Of a DNA stretch of 64,000 nt, positions 24,697-34,021 are shown one piece after another (position 1 is the stretch's first letter; every line of letters begins with the position of its first letter). Origin of the DNA: Robertmurraya sp. FSL R5-0851. Lineage in GTDB: Bacteria > Bacillota > Bacilli > Bacillales > Cytobacillaceae. The translations under genes and the position numbers were made by a program. Location of the stretch: contig NZ_JBBOOE010000001.1 of assembly GCF_038002965.1 (NCBI RefSeq), positions 3,887,001 to 3,951,000 of the forward strand. The letters are read 5' to 3'. Below the pieces are notes generated by a model. The model made no database searches. It had not been told where the DNA came from and saw only the letters and a program-made list of their open reading frames with translations.

Positions 24697-24936
24697 TTAA
24701 AACATCGGATTTTCTTCTAAATACTGATAAATATTTTCTACTAGTTCATCAGGTGTATCCCCAGTAACAACTTCTCCATTTACTAGTGCATACAGTGTTG
24801 ATGCGCATTTGCCACAATAGCCAAGGCACCCATATTCAATGATATCTAAGTCATAATCCTTTTCTAGCTGTTCAAATGCTTTTTGAGCCCCGCTTGCTAA
24901 ATTGCTTATACAAAACTCTATAATTGGTTTTATCAT
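24697..24936 (-). CDS. yuzB: YuzB, DUF1450 small protein
   Basis: A protein of 79 residues closely matching B. subtilis Yuz[42 protein letters not shown] and the end YLEENPMF. The fold is thioredoxin-like ferredoxin type and four cysteines may bind a cluster or zinc; no function is known. An in-frame ATG 23 codons upstream is rejected because AGAGGTGGGAG lies directly ahead of the ATG at 24936. The MITE ends three bases beyond its stop codon, so its native terminator has been displaced. Confidence 0.92.
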   Translation of the reverse strand: MIKPIIEFCISNLASGAQKAFEQLEKDYDLDIIEYGCLGYCGKCASTLYALVNGEVVTGDTPDELVENIYQYLEENPMF

Positions 24937-25196
24937 TTCTCCCACCTCTACTAAGTAAATGTACCTTGTCCAACCAAAAAGTTCAAGTAGGGAGTTTCCT
25001 TCCAAAAATTTTCATTGTCAAGAAATTGTACTGAATGTGTTGTGATTTTGTCACAATTTCGTTATACTTTTTATGGTGTTTTGAAACATATATCATGTTT
25101 ATCTATTGATTTATCATTATAATATGTCATCATATTGAAAACGTTTTTATAAGAGAGAATAGCAACTCAACAGTAGAGAAAAAGGGGAAATTGATT

Positions 25197-26261
25197 ATGA
25201 AGAATCTCGTTATTCTCGGCGGAGGCTACGGGGGAATGAGAATACTCGCACGCTTATTACCCTCTCAACTTCCAGACGATGTGACCATCACGCTAGTTGA
25301 TAAAATTCCTTACCACTGTTTAAAAACAGAATATTACGCTCTTGCAGCTGGTACCATTTCCGATCAGCATGTAAGGGTAGCTTTCCCTGAGCACCCTAGG
25401 CTTACCATCAAATACGGAGAGGTTAAAGATATTAATCTTCAAGAGAAAACCGTTCTCGTTAATAATGATGTAGTCACTTACGATGATTTAATTATTGGAC
25501 TAGGTTGTGAAGACAAATACCACAATGTCCCAGGTGCAGACCGTTATACGTATAGCATTCAATCGATTGAAAAGTCCAGAACAACGTATCAAGCATTGAA
25601 TAATCTAGCCCCTGGCTCTGTTGTCAGCATTGTTGGGGCTGGTTTGAGCGGTGTAGAACTAGCAAGTGAATTAAATGAAAGCAGACCGGATTTAAAGGTA
25701 AAGTTATTCGACCGTGGAAATCATATCTTATCTGCCTTCCCTGTTCGTTTAGGAACGTATGTGGAAAATTGGTTTGATAATCACGGAGTAGAAATTGTTA
25801 ACAATTCACATATCACAAAGGTAGAAGAAAATACTCTATACAATCACGATGAGCCATTACACTCGGATGCGATTGTTTGGACTGCAGGGATACAGCCCGT
25901 AGAAATTATACGAAACCTTGATGTCGAAAAGGACCATCAAGGTCGAGTGGTCCTAACGGTTCATCACAATTTACCTGATGATGAACATGTGTATGTCGTG
26001 GGTGACTGTGCAAGTCTACCGCACGCACCTAGCGCTCAATTAGCTGAAGGACAAGCGGAACAGATTGTTCAAATTCTTTTAAAAAGATGGGCAAATGAAC
26101 CGCTGCCTGAAACTATGCCAGTTATTAAATTAAAGGGAGTCCTAGGCTCTCTAGGTAAAAAGCATGGCTTTGGGCTAGTAGCAGAACGCCCGATCACAGG
26201 ACGAGTGGCAAGACTATTAAAATCAGGTATTCTATGGATGTATAAATATCATAATGGCTAA
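25197..26261 (+). CDS. yutJ: YutJ, NADH dehydrogenase-like flavoprotein
   Basis: Pyridine nucleotide-disulfide oxidoreductase-fold flavoprotein of 354 residues related to NDH-2. The FAD site is LVILGGGYGGMR at the N-terminus and the nucleotide site is VSIVGAGLSGVELASEL; VYVVGDCASLP closes the FAD site. It is shorter than ndh in the membrane-anchoring C-terminus, which suggests a different acceptor. B. subtilis YutJ is at the same place. The ATG at 25197 is nine bases from AAAGGGG; a TTG at 25191 is too close to it. Confidence 0.9.
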   Translation: MKNLVILGGGYGGMRILARLLPSQLPDDVTITLVDKIPYHCLKTEYYALAAGTISDQHVRVAFPEHPRLTIKYGEVKDINLQEKTVLVNNDVVTYDDLIIGLGCEDKYHNVPGADRYTYSIQSIEKSRTTYQALNNLAPGSVVSIVGAGLSGVELASELNESRPDLKVKLFDRGNHILSAFPVRLGTYVENWFDNHGVEIVNNSHITKVEENTLYNHDEPLHSDAIVWTAGIQPVEIIRNLDVEKDHQGRVVLTVHHNLPDDEHVYVVGDCASLPHAPSAQLAEGQAEQIVQILLKRWANEPLPETMPVIKLKGVLGSLGKKHGFGLVAERPITGRVARLLKSGILWMYKYHNG

Positions 26262-26270
26262 TAATAAAGT

Positions 26271-26298
26271 AGCTCTCCTACCTTAGTAGGAGAGCTTT
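26271..26298. terminator. Bidirectional terminator between yutJ and recQ
   Basis: A perfect 10-bp stem (26271-26280 with 26287-26296) with a 6-base loop lies between the convergent genes; T-rich on the plus side. Confidence 0.85.
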
Positions 26299-26301
26299 CT
26301 A

Positions 26302-28083
26302 TTATTGAACAGGTACTTTACTAGAAAAGCTACGAATTACCTCTATAAACTCTTCTCCATACTTGTTCAGTTTATTTTGACCAACACCGTTAACGTTTAG
26401 AAATTCATCCGGTGTTTGCGGCATTTTTGCACACATGTCCTTTAAGGTAGCATCCGAGAAAACAACAAACGGTGGAACTTTTTCTTTCTCGGCCAGGCTT
26501 CTTCTTTTGGCACGAAGCTCTTCGAAAAGAGGGTTGTCCACCTCCGTAATACTACTCGTCTTTACGGCTTCTTTTCTCAGTACTATCTCATTCCCAACTA
26601 ATACTTCTCTTCCAGCAGGTGTGACATATATCGTTGGATAAGATCCATGCTCGACACCAATCAATTCACGGGTAATGAGGAACTCAATTTCTTCGCTAAC
26701 CTCTTTCGCACTTTTGGTCTTTAATATTCCGTACGTGCTGAGCTGATTAAAACGAAAGTCAAAAACCTTTTTATTTTTTGAACCGGTTAGAACTTGAGCT
26801 ACAAGGTTTTTTCCATATTTCTGCCCCATACGAATGATACACGATAAAATCATTTGAGCTTCCTTTGTAACATCCACGCTCGTTCTCGTATCTTTACAGT
26901 TGCCACAGCGTCCACAATCGGTTGCCTCTTCTTCACCAAAGTACTCTAATATATGTGAGTGCAGGCATGATTCTGTATGGCAATAGTCGATCATTGATTG
27001 AAGCTTTTCGAGCTCTTGACTTATGCGGCTGCGATCAGCAGATTGATCAATTAAAAAGCGCTGAATCTGAACATCTTGAGGCGAATATAAAACGACACAT
27101 TCACTTTTAAGACCATCTCTACCCGCACGTCCTGCTTCTTGATAATAGCTTTCCATATTTTTCGGAAGCTGAAAGTGCAGCACATATCGAATATTGGATT
27201 TATCGATTCCCATTCCAAAAGCAGAGGTAGCAATCATAACCGTACTTTCGTCATTTAAAAATAATTCCTGTTCTGACTTCCGTTCCTCGTCACTCATGCC
27301 CGCATGGTATCGTGTAACGGCAATTTTTTCTTTCTTTAATCGTTCATACAACTGATCGACCATTTTTCTTGTGGCCGCATAGATGATGCCACTTTCTTTA
27401 TTATTTTTCTTAACATAACTCTTTATATAAGCATTCCGATCTTGGCCTTTGACAACCGAAAAGGTTAGATTCTCACGTTCAAATCCGGTAATCACACTGT
27501 TAGCATCGTTAATCTGTAAGGTTTTGCAGATGTCTTCTCTTACTTGTGGAGTTGCAGTCGCTGTTAATGCTAATACGACTGGTTTTTCTTGTAAGCTTCG
27601 AATAAACTTTTGAATTTGTAAATAACTCGGACGGAAATCGTGCCCCCATTGCGAGATACAGTGTGCCTCGTCAATCGCGATAAACGGAATGGTAATCATT
27701 TGAAGACTTTGTCGAAACTCACTTGACTCCAGTCGTTCTGGTGCAAGATACAAAAGTTTATATTTCCCTTCCTTTGCTCCGGTCAATCTTTCTTGAATCT
27801 CTCTGTTCGATAACGAACTGTTAATATAGGTCGCTGATACTCCTGCCTGAAGAAGCGTATCTACTTGATCCTTCATTAAAGAAATCAATGGAGAAATAAC
27901 GATGGTTGTTCCTTCAAACAGTAGCGCCGGTATCTGATAACAAAGTGATTTCCCTCCACCTGTTGGCATAATACAAATTCCATCATTTCCGTTTAGCACG
28001 GTTTGAATAATTTGTTCTTGGCCCTTTCGAAAGCTAGAATATCCAAAATAAGATTGGAGCAAATGTACTGCTTGATCGATCAA
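26302..28083 (-). CDS. recQ: ATP-dependent DNA helicase RecQ
   Basis: 3'-5' superfamily 2 DNA helicase of 593 residues acting in recombination and stalled fork repair. Walker A MPTGGGKS is at 39-46, the DEAH box at 138-141 within DEAHCISQWGHDFRPSY, motif VI is QEAGRAGRDG, a zinc cluster has cysteines CGRCGNC, and the C-terminus is an HRDC domain (MPQTPDEFLNVNGVG). All domains are intact. The start is TTG with AAAGGAGA eight bases before. It is inserted between yutJ and yuzD relative to the B. subtilis order, and follows yuzD by 16 bases. Confidence 0.96.
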   Translation of the reverse strand: MIDQAVHLLQSYFGYSSFRKGQEQIIQTVLNGNDGICIMPTGGGKSLCYQIPALLFEGTTIVISPLISLMKDQVDTLLQAGVSATYINSSLSNREIQERLTGAKEGKYKLLYLAPERLESSEFRQSLQMITIPFIAIDEAHCISQWGHDFRPSYLQIQKFIRSLQEKPVVLALTATATPQVREDICKTLQINDANSVITGFERENLTFSVVKGQDRNAYIKSYVKKNNKESGIIYAATRKMVDQLYERLKKEKIAVTRYHAGMSDEERKSEQELFLNDESTVMIATSAFGMGIDKSNIRYVLHFQLPKNMESYYQEAGRAGRDGLKSECVVLYSPQDVQIQRFLIDQSADRSRISQELEKLQSMIDYCHTESCLHSHILEYFGEEEATDCGRCGNCKDTRTSVDVTKEAQMILSCIIRMGQKYGKNLVAQVLTGSKNKKVFDFRFNQLSTYGILKTKSAKEVSEEIEFLITRELIGVEHGSYPTIYVTPAGREVLVGNEIVLRKEAVKTSSITEVDNPLFEELRAKRRSLAEKEKVPPFVVFSDATLKDMCAKMPQTPDEFLNVNGVGQNKLNKYGEEFIEVIRSFSSKVPVQ

Positions 28084-28099
28084 AACTCAAATCTCCTTT

Positions 28100-28417
28100 C
28101 TATTCACTTGTCTTATACCCATGTCTTTCCATTGCTGCATAGATCGTTTTAAGCTTCGGGTTTCCTTCCCCTACCACTTCATCTTCTAGAACAACAACCG
28201 GATAAAACATATCTTCCTCAATGACACGTTCAGCAAAGGCTTGCTTTTTTTCATCGTTTGGTGGTTGGTAAATATCTACATATGTTATTTGAAATGGTTG
28301 GTTCGGATATTTTCTTCCAATTGCCGCTTCTAACCATTCGTAGGTTTCTTTTGATGATGGTAAATTCACACAGCTTGGGCAAAGTACTTCTGCCCCGTAC
28401 ACTACAAGCTCAATCAT
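28100..28417 (-). CDS. yuzD: YuzD family protein (DUF1462)
   Basis: Thioredoxin-like protein of 105 residues, matching B. subtilis YuzD. The motif AEVLCPSCVNLPSSKETYEWL contains a CxxC at the position of a redox site; YPVVVLEDEVVGEGNPKL follows. The function is unknown. It lies divergent from nfu (yutI), 146 bases apart, and upstream of recQ on the same strand, so recQ may be co-transcribed with it. Confidence 0.9.
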   Translation of the reverse strand: MIELVVYGAEVLCPSCVNLPSSKETYEWLEAAIGRKYPNQPFQITYVDIYQPPNDEKKQAFAERVIEEDMFYPVVVLEDEVVGEGNPKLKTIYAAMERHGYKTSE

Positions 28418-28563
28418 GTTCCTTCCCCCTTCTATTCACTATGTCTATTTTACATGATAAAAGGAACAGACACACTAGTTTGACGATTTTTGGATTTGAG
28501 TATTACCAATAGATTTTTTTAATTAAAATGATTATAATAAGGGGTATGAAGGGAGCGATTTAG

Positions 28564-28800
28564 ATGGCAGAGCAAGAAATGTTTGAACAAGTTCAAGAGG
28601 TACTAAATAAATTACGTCCATTCCTTCTTCGTGATGGTGGGGACTGTGAATTAGTAGACGTTGAGGATGGCATTGTTAAGCTTCGTTTGTTAGGCGCATG
28701 CGGTAGCTGCCCAAGCTCAACAATTACTTTAAAAGCTGGAATTGAGCGTGCTTTATTAGAGGAAGTTCCAGGTGTAGTAGAAGTAGAACAAGTTTTCTAA
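28564..28800 (+). CDS. yutI: NifU C-terminal domain protein Nfu (YutI)
   Basis: Fe-S cluster scaffold or carrier of 78 residues consisting of the Nfu domain only. The cluster-binding motif C46-G-S-C49 lies in [20 protein letters not shown]. It delivers clusters to apo-enzymes together with YutM and the SUF system. AAGGGAG is before the ATG. It is a single gene with its own terminator. Confidence 0.95.
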   Translation: MAEQEMFEQVQEVLNKLRPFLLRDGGDCELVDVEDGIVKLRLLGACGSCPSSTITLKAGIERALLEEVPGVVEVEQVF

Positions 28801-28811
28801 TTCAATTATTA

Positions 28812-28846
28812 AAGAAAAGCGACTTCCTGCGAAATCGCTTTTCTTA
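28812..28846. terminator. Bidirectional terminator between yutI and thrB
   Basis: AAGAAAAGCGA (28812-28822) pairs with TCGCTTTTCTT (28835-28845), with a 12-base loop. The right arm overlaps the end of thrB. Confidence 0.82.
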
Positions 28847-29764
28847 TTTTTCTAGTCTTTTGACCTTTTTTTGCACACGGCTTCCATCTTTGTCTATTTG
28901 CAAAGAGTAAAACGATACGTGAGGCAAATACGGCTCCATACGACCAATTACCTCTTGTCCAAGCCCTTTTTCTACAAAACAGATGACACTTGGGCCAGCA
29001 CCGCTTAGCGCAACTCCAAAGGCACCGTATTGAAGGGCTAAGTCTTCAACTTGCTCGAGTTCAGGTACGATCGCTTTTCGGTAAGGCTGATGAAACAGAT
29101 CCTTACTCATCATTTTACCAGCTAAAGTCAAATTCCCTTGTAAAAGGGCCGCCACTAGCACGTTTGACACAGAACTAGCACGTACAGCTGTAGAATATGA
29201 AAGCTCTGAAGGCAAGACACCTCGGGAGGCTTTTGTTAGCAATTCTTCTTTTGGAACGACCATGACTATATCAAAAGCAAGGTCTGTATAGGTTAAAAAA
29301 TCAACCTCTTCCCCGATTTGCGTACCTACGATCAAACCTCCGTAAAGGGCTGCACCCGCATTATCTGGATGCCCCTCCATAACAGAAGCAAGCTTCATTT
29401 TTTCCTCTTTTGAAAGGCCTAGTTCAGCTACGTGATCAGCAAGTTCAAGTGCTGCAACAATCGCTGCAGCACTTGAACCAAGACCTCTCGCTAATGGAAT
29501 ATCACTTTTCATCTTAATCAAACATGGAGATAAACTCTTTCCATATGTGTCAGCAATTTTAATAGCGGTTGAAACAACAAAGTTTGTTTCATCCTTCGGA
29601 AATACCCCAAGCTCTTCTGATAGCATTTCAACTTGCCATTTGTCTGCTTTTTCCACTTCAAGTGATAAATAAAGATTTAAGGCTAACCCGACAGAATCAA
29701 AACCAGGTCCTAGATTGGCCGTACTTGCTGGTACATCGATGATAAGTACAGCTTCCTCACTCAT
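28844..29764 (-). CDS. thrB: Homoserine kinase
   Basis: GHMP-family kinase of 306 residues that phosphorylates homoserine with ATP, the step before threonine synthase. The phosphate loop is [18 protein letters not shown], and the N-terminal [16 protein letters not shown] and the C-terminal [14 protein letters not shown] motifs are intact. Its ATG overlaps the thrC stop (ATGA). It is the last gene of the hom-thrC-thrB operon. Confidence 0.97.
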   Translation of the reverse strand: MSEEAVLIIDVPASTANLGPGFDSVGLALNLYLSLEVEKADKWQVEMLSEELGVFPKDETNFVVSTAIKIADTYGKSLSPCLIKMKSDIPLARGLGSSAAAIVAALELADHVAELGLSKEEKMKLASVMEGHPDNAGAALYGGLIVGTQIGEEVDFLTYTDLAFDIVMVVPKEELLTKASRGVLPSELSYSTAVRASSVSNVLVAALLQGNLTLAGKMMSKDLFHQPYRKAIVPELEQVEDLALQYGAFGVALSGAGPSVICFVEKGLGQEVIGRMEPYLPHVSFYSLQIDKDGSRVQKKVKRLEK

Positions 29765-30822
29765 TGATGAACAACCCCTCGGATATGGTTAGCAACGGCT
29801 TCTTCATCATTTGGTAATAAAACAGGTTTTATTGGGCTGCATTCGATCGCTGTATTAGGATCCTTCAATCCATTTCCAGTTAGAATGGCAACAATTTTAC
29901 TGCCCTTAGCGATAGTACCATTTTGTAATTGCTTATACACACCAGCAATTGACGCACATGATGCAGGCTCTGCAAATACACCTTCTGTAGATGCAAGCTT
30001 TTGATAAGCAGCCAGAATTTCTTCATCGCTCACTTCATCAATTTTCCCTGCTGATTCCTCGACAGCAGCAGAAGCTAAATGCCAGCTTGCTGGATTTCCG
30101 ATACGAATGGCAGTTGCAATGGTTTCCGGATTTTCAAACACACGGTTATGAACGATTGCTGCTGCCCCTTCTGCTTCGAAACCATGCATCTTTGGTAGGG
30201 CCGTTCCCTTTGCCTCATGGTACTCCTTAAAGCCTTTCCAATACGCACTGATATTTCCCGCATTTCCAACAGGAATAGCTAAAATATCTGGAGCTCCACC
30301 TAGCTGGTCACACACTTCAAACGCAGCTGTTTTTTGCCCTTCAAGTCGGTATGGATTCACCGAGTTAACTAATGCAACAGGCTCCGTTTCACTGATTTTA
30401 CGTACCATTGTTAAAGCTTGGTCAAAGTTCCCTTCGATAGAGATAATCTCTGCTCCGTACATGATCGCTTGCGCAAGTTTACCCATGGCAATCTTACCTT
30501 CAGGAATGACAACTATACAACGCATTCCCGCTCTTGCTGCGTATGCCGCTGCTGCTGCAGACGTATTTCCTGTAGATGCACAGATAACTGTATCGCTGCC
30601 TTCTTCCTTCGCCTTAGCAACTGCCATAACCATTCCACGGTCTTTAAAAGAACCAGTTGGATTTGTTCCCTCTGTCTTAACGTAAAGTTCTACTCCCCAC
30701 TCTTTTGAAAGATTCTCAAGATAAATTAATGGAGTATTTCCTTCGTTTAATGTTAATTTCGGAGTATTCTCACTTACAGGAAGAAACTCTTTATATTCTT
30801 GAATTAGCCCTTGCCACCTCAT
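29761..30822 (-). CDS. thrC: Threonine synthase
   Basis: PLP enzyme of 353 residues converting O-phosphohomoserine to threonine. The PLP lysine is K60 in [13 protein letters not shown], and the phosphate-binding loop is [13 protein letters not shown]. It begins three bases after the hom stop codon, with GGGAG ahead, and overlaps thrB, so expression is tightly coupled. Confidence 0.97.
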   Translation of the reverse strand: MRWQGLIQEYKEFLPVSENTPKLTLNEGNTPLIYLENLSKEWGVELYVKTEGTNPTGSFKDRGMVMAVAKAKEEGSDTVICASTGNTSAAAAAYAARAGMRCIVVIPEGKIAMGKLAQAIMYGAEIISIEGNFDQALTMVRKISETEPVALVNSVNPYRLEGQKTAAFEVCDQLGGAPDILAIPVGNAGNISAYWKGFKEYHEAKGTALPKMHGFEAEGAAAIVHNRVFENPETIATAIRIGNPASWHLASAAVEESAGKIDEVSDEEILAAYQKLASTEGVFAEPASCASIAGVYKQLQNGTIAKGSKIVAILTGNGLKDPNTAIECSPIKPVLLPNDEEAVANHIRGVVHQ

Positions 30823-30825
30823 GTT

Positions 30826-32118
30826 CTACTTGCTCCCTTCCACTCGATACGAGCTCTTGATTTGCTTTGTTGTTTCTAGGTCTCTTAATTTTACTAAAAT
30901 ATCCTCGTAATCCTGTAAAGAAGCATGGTGTGTAACTAACACAATTTCAGCTAAACCTTTTTCCTTCACTGGAAGCTGAAGAATTTTCTCAAAACTAACA
31001 TGATGCTCTGAGAAAATTGAAGTGATGTTTGCAAATACCCCTACTTCATCTCTCACTAGTAGACGTAAGAAGTACTTGGATCTGATTTCATGAGCTTCTT
31101 TCAGCTTTTTTGGGTATTGTGGAGTAACCGCGCTTGTACCATTTACACCAAGACGCATGTTTTTCATCACTCCAACTAGATCTGATACGATAGCTGTCGC
31201 AGTTGGAAGGCTCCCAGCTCCTGGTCCGTAAAACATCGTTTCTCCTACTGCTTCCCCGTAAACGTACACTGCATTATATTCGTTATGAACAGATGCTAAC
31301 GGATGCGACTCTACTAGGAACGTTGGCTGAACACTTACCTCAACTTTATCATCGTCAAGATCGGCAATACCAATCAGCTTCATTGTATATCCAAGCTGCT
31401 TTCCGTATTCTAAGTCTTCTTCAGTAATATCGGTAATTCCTTTTACTTTTACATCATCTAAATCAATTTTCATTGAAAAACCTAGTGTTGAAAGGATGGC
31501 CATCTTTCTTGCAGCATCAAGCCCTTCTACATCAGCCGTTGGATCACTTTCAGCAAAACCAAGGTCTTGCGCTTCTTTTAGTACCTCTTCATACGCACTT
31601 CCATCCTGTGCCATCTTCGTTAGTATGAAGTTGGTTGTTCCATTTACAATTCCCATCATTTTCGTAATTCGATCAGAAGCTAGACCATCTACTAGACCTC
31701 TTAAAATAGGAATTCCACCTGCAACACTTGCTTCATAAAATAAGTCGCAGCCATTATCAGAAGCTGCAGTGAGTAGTTCCGAACCATAGAGTGCCATTAA
31801 ATCCTTGTTTGCTGTTACCACATGTTTTTTGTTATTTAGAGCTGATAGCAGATGTTGTCTCGTGTCTTCTACCCCACCCATTACTTCAATAACTACATCG
31901 ATTTCCGGATCTTGTAGTATATCATTAGGATTTGTTGTTAACATTTCTCTATTTAAACTTACATCTCTTTGTTTGTCGATATCTTTTACTAACACTTTTT
32001 TTATTTGAACAGGACAGCCAACTTGGTGCATGAGTTTGTCTTGATGATTTTCAATAATTTTCACTACACCCGTACCGACCGTGCCTAAACCTAATAATCC
32101 AATTGAGATAGCTTTCAT
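30826..32118 (-). CDS. hom: Homoserine dehydrogenase with ACT domain
   Basis: NADP-dependent reduction of aspartate semialdehyde to homoserine, the branch point to threonine and methionine. The 430-residue protein has the Rossmann motif GLLGLGTVGTGV, the substrate-binding YEASVAGGIPILRGL, and a C-terminal ACT domain (about 350-430, FLRLLVRDEVGVFANITSIFSE) for threonine feedback. It leads the operon, with a clear promoter about 60 bases upstream and no T-box or attenuator in the short leader. Confidence 0.97.
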   Translation of the reverse strand: MKAISIGLLGLGTVGTGVVKIIENHQDKLMHQVGCPVQIKKVLVKDIDKQRDVSLNREMLTTNPNDILQDPEIDVVIEVMGGVEDTRQHLLSALNNKKHVVTANKDLMALYGSELLTAASDNGCDLFYEASVAGGIPILRGLVDGLASDRITKMMGIVNGTTNFILTKMAQDGSAYEEVLKEAQDLGFAESDPTADVEGLDAARKMAILSTLGFSMKIDLDDVKVKGITDITEEDLEYGKQLGYTMKLIGIADLDDDKVEVSVQPTFLVESHPLASVHNEYNAVYVYGEAVGETMFYGPGAGSLPTATAIVSDLVGVMKNMRLGVNGTSAVTPQYPKKLKEAHEIRSKYFLRLLVRDEVGVFANITSIFSEHHVSFEKILQLPVKEKGLAEIVLVTHHASLQDYEDILVKLRDLETTKQIKSSYRVEGSK

Positions 32119-32174
32119 CCTTTTCCCCTCCTATGTGTATTTCTGGAATGAACAGTTGTTTGTGTATAGTAGAC

Positions 32175-32203
32175 ATTATAGATGGAGGGGCTCAATATTA
32201 CAA
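32175..32203 (-). promoter_or_regulatory. Housekeeping promoter of hom-thrC-thrB
   Basis: On the minus strand TTGTAA (32203-32198) and TATAAT (32180-32175) are separated by exactly 17 bases. Transcription would start near 32168, giving a leader of about 50 bases. A cre-like sequence TGCAAACGCTTTAC lies further upstream near 32230, with three mismatches to the consensus, and is only suggestive. Confidence 0.82.
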
Positions 32204-32286
32204 GGGGTAATTGTAGGGATAATTTGTTTGCAAACGCTTTACCCTTTGTATTATTTGATTATTTCGAGAAATATATTTTTTCTATA

Positions 32287-33288
32287 TTATAACCAATCCA
32301 ACTTTGGTATCTTCATTCTACGGACTGGCACCTCTGCCAGTTGATAAAAGGACGATAAAAATTCTTCGTGCTCCTTTGTTTGATCCAGACTTTTGACGAA
32401 CTGATCCTGAAGCCTATTTTTCTCCTGTTCTGAGCTGGTGATATAATAATTCTCAACATTATCAAAAAAATGAAGGGGGAATAGCAATCTAGCGTACAAC
32501 AGTCTCCATGAGAAAGAGGATAGAGGCAACACGGTTTGATAATCCTGGAAGAACTGACTTACCTCTGGCTCATATAACTTAATATTGGCAAAATATCGTT
32601 CTCTTGTCCATTCAGCTAAATCCCGACTACAGTGGTCAAACACCCAATCAAATGGATTTTTCATATAGATTTGATTTCCCCATGTATGTTTTGTAAATCG
32701 AACATGACAGACCGTTCCACTATCAACTGCTTGTGGATCATCATCAAGCTCTGTATCAACTAAATATTGAATTGCATTTTCCGCAAGGCCCATATAATAA
32801 GGAAATGCTTCTAAAAACAATCGTTCAAATTCATGGTCTGGTTGCTTATAAAGCATTTCATTCCATACCCGTTCCATTTGATCTAACCGTTGTTCCCAGT
32901 ACTGCTTCCATTTCCCGATCCGATTGATTTTGTTTGTTTGAAAATTTACTGTTCTTCCCCTGTAATGAAATTTAGACAGTTTGCGACCTATATGTTGCTG
33001 AATTCTATTTGTAGACATCAGACAAACTAGGACCACATACTTTCCCTGCTGACTTTCAATTACCGATTCTCCTGATTCTTTTTGCAAAAACTGACAAGTG
33101 CTCCGATCCCCTTGATTTATGACATGTGTAGAAAGCTGCATGAGCTCAGATAAATCATCCTCTGCCAGGGAACTTACAGGTACGAGCATATACATTTGGT
33201 TTTTAATTCTTCCGGACTCATAACGCCCTACCGAGAGTGGCTCTTCTATTTGGAGTTGAAAATGTTCATTTAATATTTCTCGAAGCAT
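32287..33288 (-). CDS. yutH: YutH, CotS-family spore coat-associated protein
   Basis: Protein of 333 residues similar to B. subtilis YutH, a spore coat-associated member of the CotS/aminoglycoside phosphotransferase-like family. The kinase-like fold is recognisable but classical catalytic motifs are degenerate: CHVRFTKHTWGNQIYMKNPFDWVFDH replaces the usual HGDLHPGNI/DFD segments. It is probably structural and made in the mother cell. The ATG at 33288 follows GGGTGA; the GTG four codons upstream overlaps that site. Confidence 0.85.
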   Translation of the reverse strand: MLREILNEHFQLQIEEPLSVGRYESGRIKNQMYMLVPVSSLAEDDLSELMQLSTHVINQGDRSTCQFLQKESGESVIESQQGKYVVLVCLMSTNRIQQHIGRKLSKFHYRGRTVNFQTNKINRIGKWKQYWEQRLDQMERVWNEMLYKQPDHEFERLFLEAFPYYMGLAENAIQYLVDTELDDDPQAVDSGTVCHVRFTKHTWGNQIYMKNPFDWVFDHCSRDLAEWTRERYFANIKLYEPEVSQFFQDYQTVLPLSSFSWRLLYARLLFPLHFFDNVENYYITSSEQEKNRLQDQFVKSLDQTKEHEEFLSSFYQLAEVPVRRMKIPKLDWL

Positions 33289-33482
33289 ACGTTCACCCAC
33301 TTTTGTTTGATTTACTACCTATGTATATGTTCATATCAAAGAAAACTTGTGTTTTGTTGTATAAGAGCGAACGAAGTGACAAATGCTTCAAAGGTAGACC
33401 GTGCACCCAAAGTTGGTTCCGTGCATAATTTTAATGATATAGTTATATATATAGTGAAAATGAGAGAGAAAAGGTGAAGCGA

Positions 33483-33983
33483 ATGGCTGAAGAGAAGAAG
33501 ATGAGTCTATCAGAAGAAACAGCACGTAAATGGCTACACGAGCGAGGCGTGGAAGTTCAAGACATTGCTGACCTTGTCTATTTTCTACAGGAAAAGTATC
33601 ATCCTGATTTAAAGATGGAAGACTGCATCGAAAATGTAGAACGAGTTCTTTCGAAAAGAGAAGTTCAAAATGCCATTTTAACCGGAATTCAGTTAGACAT
33701 TATGGCTGAAAAAAAATTGATGGAAGAGCCATTGCAGTCCATTATTGAGGTGGATGAAGGTCTTTATGGAGTTGACGAGGTTCTGGCTTTCTCGATCGTC
33801 AATGTGTACGGTTCCATCGGTTTTACGAATTACGGATACATTGATAAGTTAAAACCTGGGATACTAAAAGACCTTAATGACAAGTCTTCAGGAAAATGCC
33901 ATACCTTCTTAGATGACATCGTTGGTGCAGTTGCGGCGGCGGCTTCAAGTAGATTGGCACACCGAGCCCAGAATACGGATTAA
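33483..33983 (+). CDS. yutG: YutG, phosphatidylglycerophosphatase A-like protein
   Basis: Protein of 166 residues of the PgpA-like family, matching B. subtilis YutG. The C-terminal FLDDIVGAVAAAASSRLAHR corresponds to the PgpA DD..aG..a motif, and LTGIQLDIMAEKKLMEEPLQ is conserved. It may dephosphorylate a lipid or be a regulatory paralogue; unlike true PgpA it lacks long hydrophobic helices, so it is probably soluble. The ATG at 33483 is six bases after AAAGGTG. It is divergent from yutH. Confidence 0.88.
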   Translation: MAEEKKMSLSEETARKWLHERGVEVQDIADLVYFLQEKYHPDLKMEDCIENVERVLSKREVQNAILTGIQLDIMAEKKLMEEPLQSIIEVDEGLYGVDEVLAFSIVNVYGSIGFTNYGYIDKLKPGILKDLNDKSSGKCHTFLDDIVGAVAAAASSRLAHRAQNTD

Positions 33984-33990
33984 TATAAAG

Positions 33991-34020
33991 AAGGGATGAA
34001 TACGAGTATTCATCCCTTTC
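33991..34020. terminator. Bidirectional terminator between yutG and yutF
   Basis: A perfect 12-bp stem (33991-34002 with 34007-34018) with a CGAG loop lies between the convergent genes. Confidence 0.9.
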
Positions 34021-34021
34021 C

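Noticed and set aside
32230..32250. cre-like site upstream of hom
   Set aside because: Three mismatches to the CcpA consensus at important positions; mentioned only as suggestive in the promoter entry.
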